Source: Micromussa lordhowensis
Lineage: Eukaryota; Cnidaria; Anthozoa; Scleractinia; Lobophylliidae
Length of the DNA stretch: 64,000 nt
Assembly: GCA_964020085.1 (NCBI GenBank)
Contig: OZ026600.1
Location: 3,785,865-3,849,864, forward strand
Direction of reading: 5' to 3'
The position numbers and the translations under genes are program-made. Positions 61,101 through 64,000 of this stretch are shown here, piece by piece. The stretch's first letter is position 1, and the number at the start of each line of letters is the position of its first letter. The notes beneath the pieces were generated by a model, which worked only from the letters and a program-made list of their open reading frames with translations, did not search any database and was not told where the DNA came from.

Positions 61101-62579
61101 AGTTTACAACGTACTCAAGTGACCAAAACATAACTATTTTATTTGTCCATTCCTTTTATATTATTACTGAATCCTCCGTAGGAAAAAAGAAGGCGACAGG
61201 TACATTTACCCATAGTTTATAGCGCACGGAAACCTTAAGAACGTTCATAAAAACGCACTTACCAAATTGTTTGAGCTAAAACTGAGTCATAAGCTCGCGT
61301 CAAAAATCGCAGTCTTTAAATAATAAGACACTAAATGTTAATATAGACGGCGTCAAAATAGACCAAACAAATCATAGCAAAGCTCTCGGAGTAAACATAG
61401 ATGAAAACCTATCCAGGAAGCGGGAGCACGTACACGCAATTCGAAGCCGAAATTCGCTTCCAGTATCGGTGCACATAAGCGAGTCAGATCTTTTATCTCT
61501 ATGCACACTGCTATTAAAATATACAAAGGTCTTATCGAACCACATTTTTATTACTGCAGTGTTGTGTGGGATGGCTTGTCTCGACAGCTGAGTGAGAAAC
61601 TCAGTTCAAAAACTACAAAATCGTGCTACCAGAGTAATTGCTAAATCAAGTTCTGATACGAACTCTTGCTATCTTCTCCACTCGCTCAGCTGGGATAACT
61701 TATCAGTTAGAAGGGCGAAGCAAAAGGCAAATTTACGGTACAAATGCGTTAATAAGCTCGCCCTAGATTATCTTTGTAATATGTTCACTCCAAGAATTTT
61801 GTCCTTTGATCTTCGCGACGCAAGACAAAAATTTTACTTACCGAAACCAAGAACTGACCACCTGAGCTTCTGAGCGGAGCTTCTCCGTCATGGAACGATC
61901 TCCCAGAGGAGCTTCGCACTACAAAATCTCTATACAACTTCAAGAGAAGCATTGATAAATGGTTCTCTGCATCGGACTCCCACACGGCAAATATGTAAAC
62001 CAGTAAATATAAAATTTTACATATGATGTATTTCCTTTTTTATTACTGTTATACTGATGTTTTTACCGTGTTTTCAAATTGAGTTTTTCATTCATTCATT
62101 CATTCATTCATTCATTCAGAAGAGCTTTTAAATCTTCAAACCTAGGCTACACAATGGCCTTAGTACAGGGACAAACATTTCTTTCTTCTTTCTTTCTTTT
62201 CTTGTAGGCTGTGTAAGGTTTGTAAGGTATTGTGGTAAAATGTACAGCCGCTATCTTTTTTCCTACGGTGGATTAAACACTGAATTGGATCCAGAAATTG
62301 GTACAACGTAGGCCCCAGTCAATAATATTGATCTTTCAACCAATCGCGACTGATTTGTACGGGTTGCCAGTTTTTATATCGAGTTCTGGTTGGGTCATGA
62401 AGTTGCCAGTGTTTGTGTGTGTGTGTGGGTACTGGGTAGAGGAATGGAAAATCGTTGTGTTAACTACAATGAGTAGAATCTCCACTCCACATCAGATTAA
62501 CTTCAATTTTTGTATTGTTTTCCTTTTTCTATTGCAGAAAGTTGCAGTGCTTGTAGGGGACTGGATAAAAGCCAGCTAA
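49176..62579 (+). CDS. PRSS16: PRSS16-like S28 serine protease, ten exons
   Basis: Exons are 49176-49479, 53503-53632, 54978-55101, 55571-55648, 57222-57269, 57590-57856, 58017-58158, 58714-58899, 59960-60105 and 62538-62579. They total 1,467 nt, all GT-AG with closing phases, giving 488 aa. Family S28 (PRSS16, lysosomal Pro-X carboxypeptidase, DPP7) cleaves after proline or trims peptides in lysosomes or the secretory path. Residues 1-20 form a signal peptide (AKLVIYSLLLSIAVLHGSC). QPLDHFEPS, QRYWVNANYW and GVEHRYYGLS are family blocks. The triad is Ser174 in GGSYPGS, Asp430 in IDPWH and His455 in GTSHC. NLT, NYT, NTT, NTS and NQS are possible N-glycosylation sites. DPWH and SHC favour PRSS16 over its relatives. 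An in-frame ATG at 49125 would add 17 polar residues and bury the signal peptide, so 49176 is preferred. Confidence 0.95.
49480..50325. other. Protease intron 1, 5' part
   Basis: No exon is seen. The frames here are short and domain-free. An inverted-repeat element follows from 50326. Confidence 0.5.
50326..51491. mobile_element. Foldback element with minisatellite arms and 10-bp target duplication
   Basis: Ends read GGTTGTCTAGAAAACGAAGA and its complement. GTATTTTGGC flanks the element at 50316-50325 and 51492-51501. Each arm is a tandem array of CTAGAAAACGAAGAC with variable CCC spacers (about 50330-50640 left, 51290-51485 right). An inner arm follows (TTAGATGGCGAATCGAGTTT; ATGATCACGCAATCACCCCA) that also pairs. 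It is 1,166 bp with no real gene; the long Ser/Arg/Phe frame in it is an artefact of the repeat. Confidence 0.9.
51521..52548. mobile_element. Second foldback element, 9-bp target duplication
   Basis: Ends are GGGTTTGGACAAAACA and TGTTTTGTCGAAACCC. GTTTTTTAT flanks it at 51512-51520 and 52549-52557. The arms (about 51521-51740 and 52340-52548) pair and contain short tandem CCCCCTACTGA units. The centre (51740-52300) includes a minus-strand frame of about 94 codons (GEFHKVVPGLSPCFRIL, PGGLLSPWCMNSPKRP) that might be captured exon sequence. It is 1,028 bp and starts 29 bp after the previous element ends. Confidence 0.88.
52850..53390. repeat. Dispersed repeat related to 11050-11355
   Basis: Shared words include GATAATGTGTTGTTTTTAGA, TTGGTACCTCTTGAGGG, TTTTAGGGGTGAAACAAAG and CACCCCCATTCC. 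It ends just before protease exon 2 and is non-coding. Confidence 0.5.
53633..54977. other. Protease intron 2
   Basis: No exon or clear element was recognised. The intron ends in a T-rich tract and TTTTTTTAG at 54977. Confidence 0.5.
55152..55220 (+). tRNA. tRNA-Leu(TAA)-like pseudogene or SINE head
   Basis: GGCAGCATGGCCGAGTGG has the A box and D-arm of eukaryotic tRNA-Leu. GCCGGA-CTTAAAA-TCCGG is a perfect anticodon stem-loop with anticodon TAA. GGTTCAAGT is a weak B box. The long variable arm of tRNA-Leu is absent and the 3' acceptor strand does not pair with GGCAGCA. It is therefore most likely a tRNA-derived relic in protease intron 3. Confidence 0.45.
55900..56607. mobile_element. Second TTAA element, in protease intron 4
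   Basis: TTAA at 55896-55899, then CCCATTGACTCCTGTG. The right end is CAGGAGTTAATGGG followed by TTGA (one change from TTAA) at 56608-56611. It is 708 bp with no transposase. A 132-bp palindromic MITE sits inside it. Confidence 0.8.
56363..56494. mobile_element. Near-perfect 132-bp palindrome
   Basis: From TTAGCCTG to CAGGCTAA the sequence is self-complementary around GAAAGACGTCTTTC at 56428/56429, with one mismatch (C/A) near the ends and no spacer. It is nested in the TTAA element. Such a sequence would extrude as a cruciform. Confidence 0.9.
57301..57556 (+). mobile_element. tRNA-derived SINE, second copy, in protease intron 5
   Basis: A box GTGGCGCAGTGGCATGGTTA; the body has GTGTATAAATGGGTACTGGC and AACCGGGATAAGCTCC. 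It ends ATGCAGACTTT. Same family as 18136-18420. It lies 34 bp upstream of exon 6. Confidence 0.82.
59258..59500. mobile_element. MITE with ACGAATTTTAGCC ends, in protease intron 8
   Basis: CCAACGAATTTTAGCCGTG on the left pairs with CATGGCTAAAATTCGTCGG on the right. The inner text is partly inverted (AAGGGCTGTTTTA, CCAGCCCTTTTGT). It is non-coding. Confidence 0.7.
59840..59872. repeat. (GAT)n microsatellite
   Basis: About nine ATG/GAT units follow an A-run in protease intron 8. Confidence 0.9.
60215..60360. mobile_element. Hairpin MITE in protease intron 9
   Basis: Left ATTATTGGACGGGGTTGAGC and CAATTTGTCAGTTG pair with right CACTGACAAATCGCG and CGAGTTCAATAAT. The centre includes GCCGAAGCCGAAGGC. 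Confidence 0.6.
60361..61379. other. Protease intron 9, middle part
   Basis: No exon or clear element was recognised between the hairpin MITE and the LINE fragment. Confidence 0.5.
61380..62000 (+). mobile_element. LINE fragment, end of the ORF2 reverse transcriptase
   Basis: The plus-strand frames read ALGVNIDENLS near 61380, then VQKLQNRATRVIAKSSSD, SWDNLSVRRAKQKANLRYKC, and after a frameshift SWNDLPEELRTTKSLYNFKR and SIDKWF before a stop. This is the usual C-terminal sequence of CR1/Jockey-group LINE ORF2 proteins. It is truncated at its 5' side and broken. A (TTCA)n tract follows at 62088-62118. It lies in protease intron 9. Confidence 0.75.
62088..62118. repeat. (TTCA)n microsatellite, possibly the LINE tail
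   Basis: Seven to eight TTCA units follow the LINE fragment by about 90 bp. Simple-repeat tails are common at the 3' ends of CR1-like LINEs. Confidence 0.8.
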
Positions 62580-63127
62580 GCTTCAAGCTGAACTAGTTGT
62601 GTGAAAGGGGCCAAAATGACAGTTAATTCAAAATACAACGTGCATTTGGGAGAGCCGTCACTGTTTATGCAGTCTAAATTGTAATAATTACAAGTTGATG
62701 TGATTGAGTACATGTTGATTAGGTAACGCAAGTATTACGATTTTTCAAAACTTCTGCTGTAGTCCACCCTCGTTCCCAGGGATTTTCTCTCCCCGCCCCC
62801 AAAAGCGGGGAGAGAGAGTCCTGTGAACGAGGTTACAAAGAAAGAATCTATGACAGCCGTCCGTGCAGCGGATTCTCTGTTACTATGCTAATATATTGTT
62901 TTTTACTTAGTTCAGTTGGATAATAAATACGAAATCTGTTGCTCTGTACGTTCAGATAGACTTGTGTAGTACGTAATAAGTAAATGCAAGAGACAATAAG
63001 CTAAATTATTGAAGTAAAGAAAAGCTTTGTTAACAAATTAAATCTACTAAAGCGTAGTTCTTTTTTACCACGTAATATACTCCTAGATTAATATTTTAAG
63101 ATAATTTTACCCTCTGTTTCCTATGCG
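62580..63127. other. 3' flank of the protease gene
   Basis: Contains the likely 3' UTR and a hairpin MITE (62766-62834). AATAAA-type signal text (GATAATAAATACG near 62920) could serve as poly(A) signal. No gene is seen. Confidence 0.5.
62766..62834. mobile_element. Short hairpin MITE, CTCGTTCCCAGG type, second copy
   Basis: ACCCTCGTTCCCAGGG pairs with CCTGTGAACGAGGTT, and CTCTCCCCGC pairs with GCGGGGAGAG in the centre. Confidence 0.7.
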
Positions 63128-63750
63128 TTGCCGATATGGGGAAGTTATACTAATAAGCACGAGTTCCTTGCCCTGGAATCTCTACACTGTAGAGCCGCTA
63201 AGTTAATATACGGCCTTACGCGAGATATGCCCACCACAGAGGTACTTAAGACTGCCATATGGGTTTCCTTACACTTTATGTATAAAGTCAAGCTGGCAAC
63301 ATTAGCATATAAGATTTTTCATGATGGTACCCCTCCCTCCATGGGCCATATTTTAACCAAGAAGACTTCTTCTATCCATCATTTACGTACTACGAACACG
63401 GTAACAGTGCCACGTTTTAATACATATTTTATGAAAAATTCAATAGCATTCAGAGCTTCTATTGTGTGGAATCTCCATACCCCGGATCTCGCAAAGGCAT
63501 CCAATGTCAAGAACTATACAAGAATGGCATCTAAATCCGACAAATTACGTAACTTAGACTTTCAGGAGGAATCTCTGCAAACAATGCCTCACAATAATGA
63601 TAACGATTTTTTATATTATTGAGACGATTTTGATATATATTTTTATTCCTTAGGTCTTAGTTTAAATGCACGACCCCATAAGCGGCAACGCTTTAATCAC
63701 CATCGTGTTGAAATAAAAGTTGTTGTATTGTATTGTATTGTATAATGTGT
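63128..63750 (+). mobile_element. LINE 3' end, reverse transcriptase C-terminus and TGTAT tail
   Basis: An intact 164-codon frame (63128-63622) reads LHCRAAKLIYGLTRDMPTT, FMYKVKLATLAYKIFHDGTP and FMKNSIAFRASIVWNLHTP, typical of the region after the reverse transcriptase domain in CR1-like LINE ORF2. A short 3' UTR follows with ACGACCCCATAAGCGG and AAATAAAAGTTG, ending in (TGTAT)n at about 63720-63742. The upstream part of the element is missing, as expected for 5' truncation. Confidence 0.82.
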
Positions 63751-63794
63751 AAGAGAGTTATTAATCCACCATGTACATAGGCCTTATTGTGAGA

Positions 63795-63995
63795 CGCGCG
63801 GTGGATATATATAGTGCGTTCGTTTCCGGGTTAGAACCCTGGCCAGTGACATTGTGTTGGGTTCTTGGGGAAGACACTTAATATCTCACCCGGGGGAGGG
63901 GGAGTGAAAATACTCCTAGTCGCTTCATGCTACAGAAACCGGGATAAGTTCGGTCCTGATGGGCCTCTTGGCTCGTATGCAGACTTTACCTTACC
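63795..63995 (+). mobile_element. tRNA-derived SINE, third copy, decayed
   Basis: It has a degraded head (TAGTGCGTTCG, GGGTTAGAACCCT). The body keeps ACATTGTGTTGGGTTCTTGG, GTCGCTTCATGCTACAG, AACCGGGATAAG and ends TATGCAGACTTTACC, as in the copies at 18136 and 57301. Confidence 0.8.
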
Positions 63996-64000
63996 TTATA

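Overview
The window is animal nuclear DNA. It is AT-rich, with small exons, GT-AG introns and dense transposable-element debris. The mix of elements fits a cnidarian, most likely an anthozoan such as a stony coral: L1/Tx1-like and CR1-like LINEs, a Penelope-type GIY-YIG element, a tRNA-derived SINE family, TTAA-type non-autonomous elements, hAT MITEs and many foldback elements. The species is an inference, not proven here. No bacterial operons, CRISPR arrays or virus genomes were seen.

Five host genes could be assembled exon by exon. (1) A 128-aa PH-domain protein lies on the minus strand (686-1641). (2) It is divergent, across a 125-bp shared promoter, from PIGH, the H subunit of the GPI-GlcNAc transferase (plus strand, 1767-8139, five exons, 186 aa). 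(3) and (4) Two tandem ADF/cofilin genes lie on the minus strand (12468-17080 and 28083-41186). Each has three exons with an intron directly after the ATG, and each predicts 150 aa. (5) A PRSS16-like S28 serine protease runs on the plus strand from 49176 to 62579 (ten exons, 488 aa, signal peptide and full Ser/Asp/His triad). In all five, the exon phases close without adjustment.

The rest is mobile DNA. The cofilin region was duplicated as a block: exons, introns, 5' flank and 3' UTR still align. Copy 1 then took a TTAA-flanked element, a SINE and a 1.8-kb compound foldback. Copy 2 keeps the empty site of each, which gives a relative chronology. The introns of copy 2 were instead inflated by a LINE fragment, a Penelope fragment, MITEs and a broken hAT transposase gene. 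Between the copies sits a 6.3-kb structure with inverted arms of 1.3-1.6 kb. At 42984-45977 a 3-kb element with ~375-bp terminal inverted repeats carries fragments that look like captured host coding sequence. Intron 1 of the protease holds two foldback elements only 29 bp apart, with 10-bp and 9-bp target-site duplications and minisatellite arms.

The most unusual content is this set of foldback/TIR elements with long, tandem-repeat-rich arms, precise target-site duplications and no recognisable transposase. The host genes themselves are ordinary.
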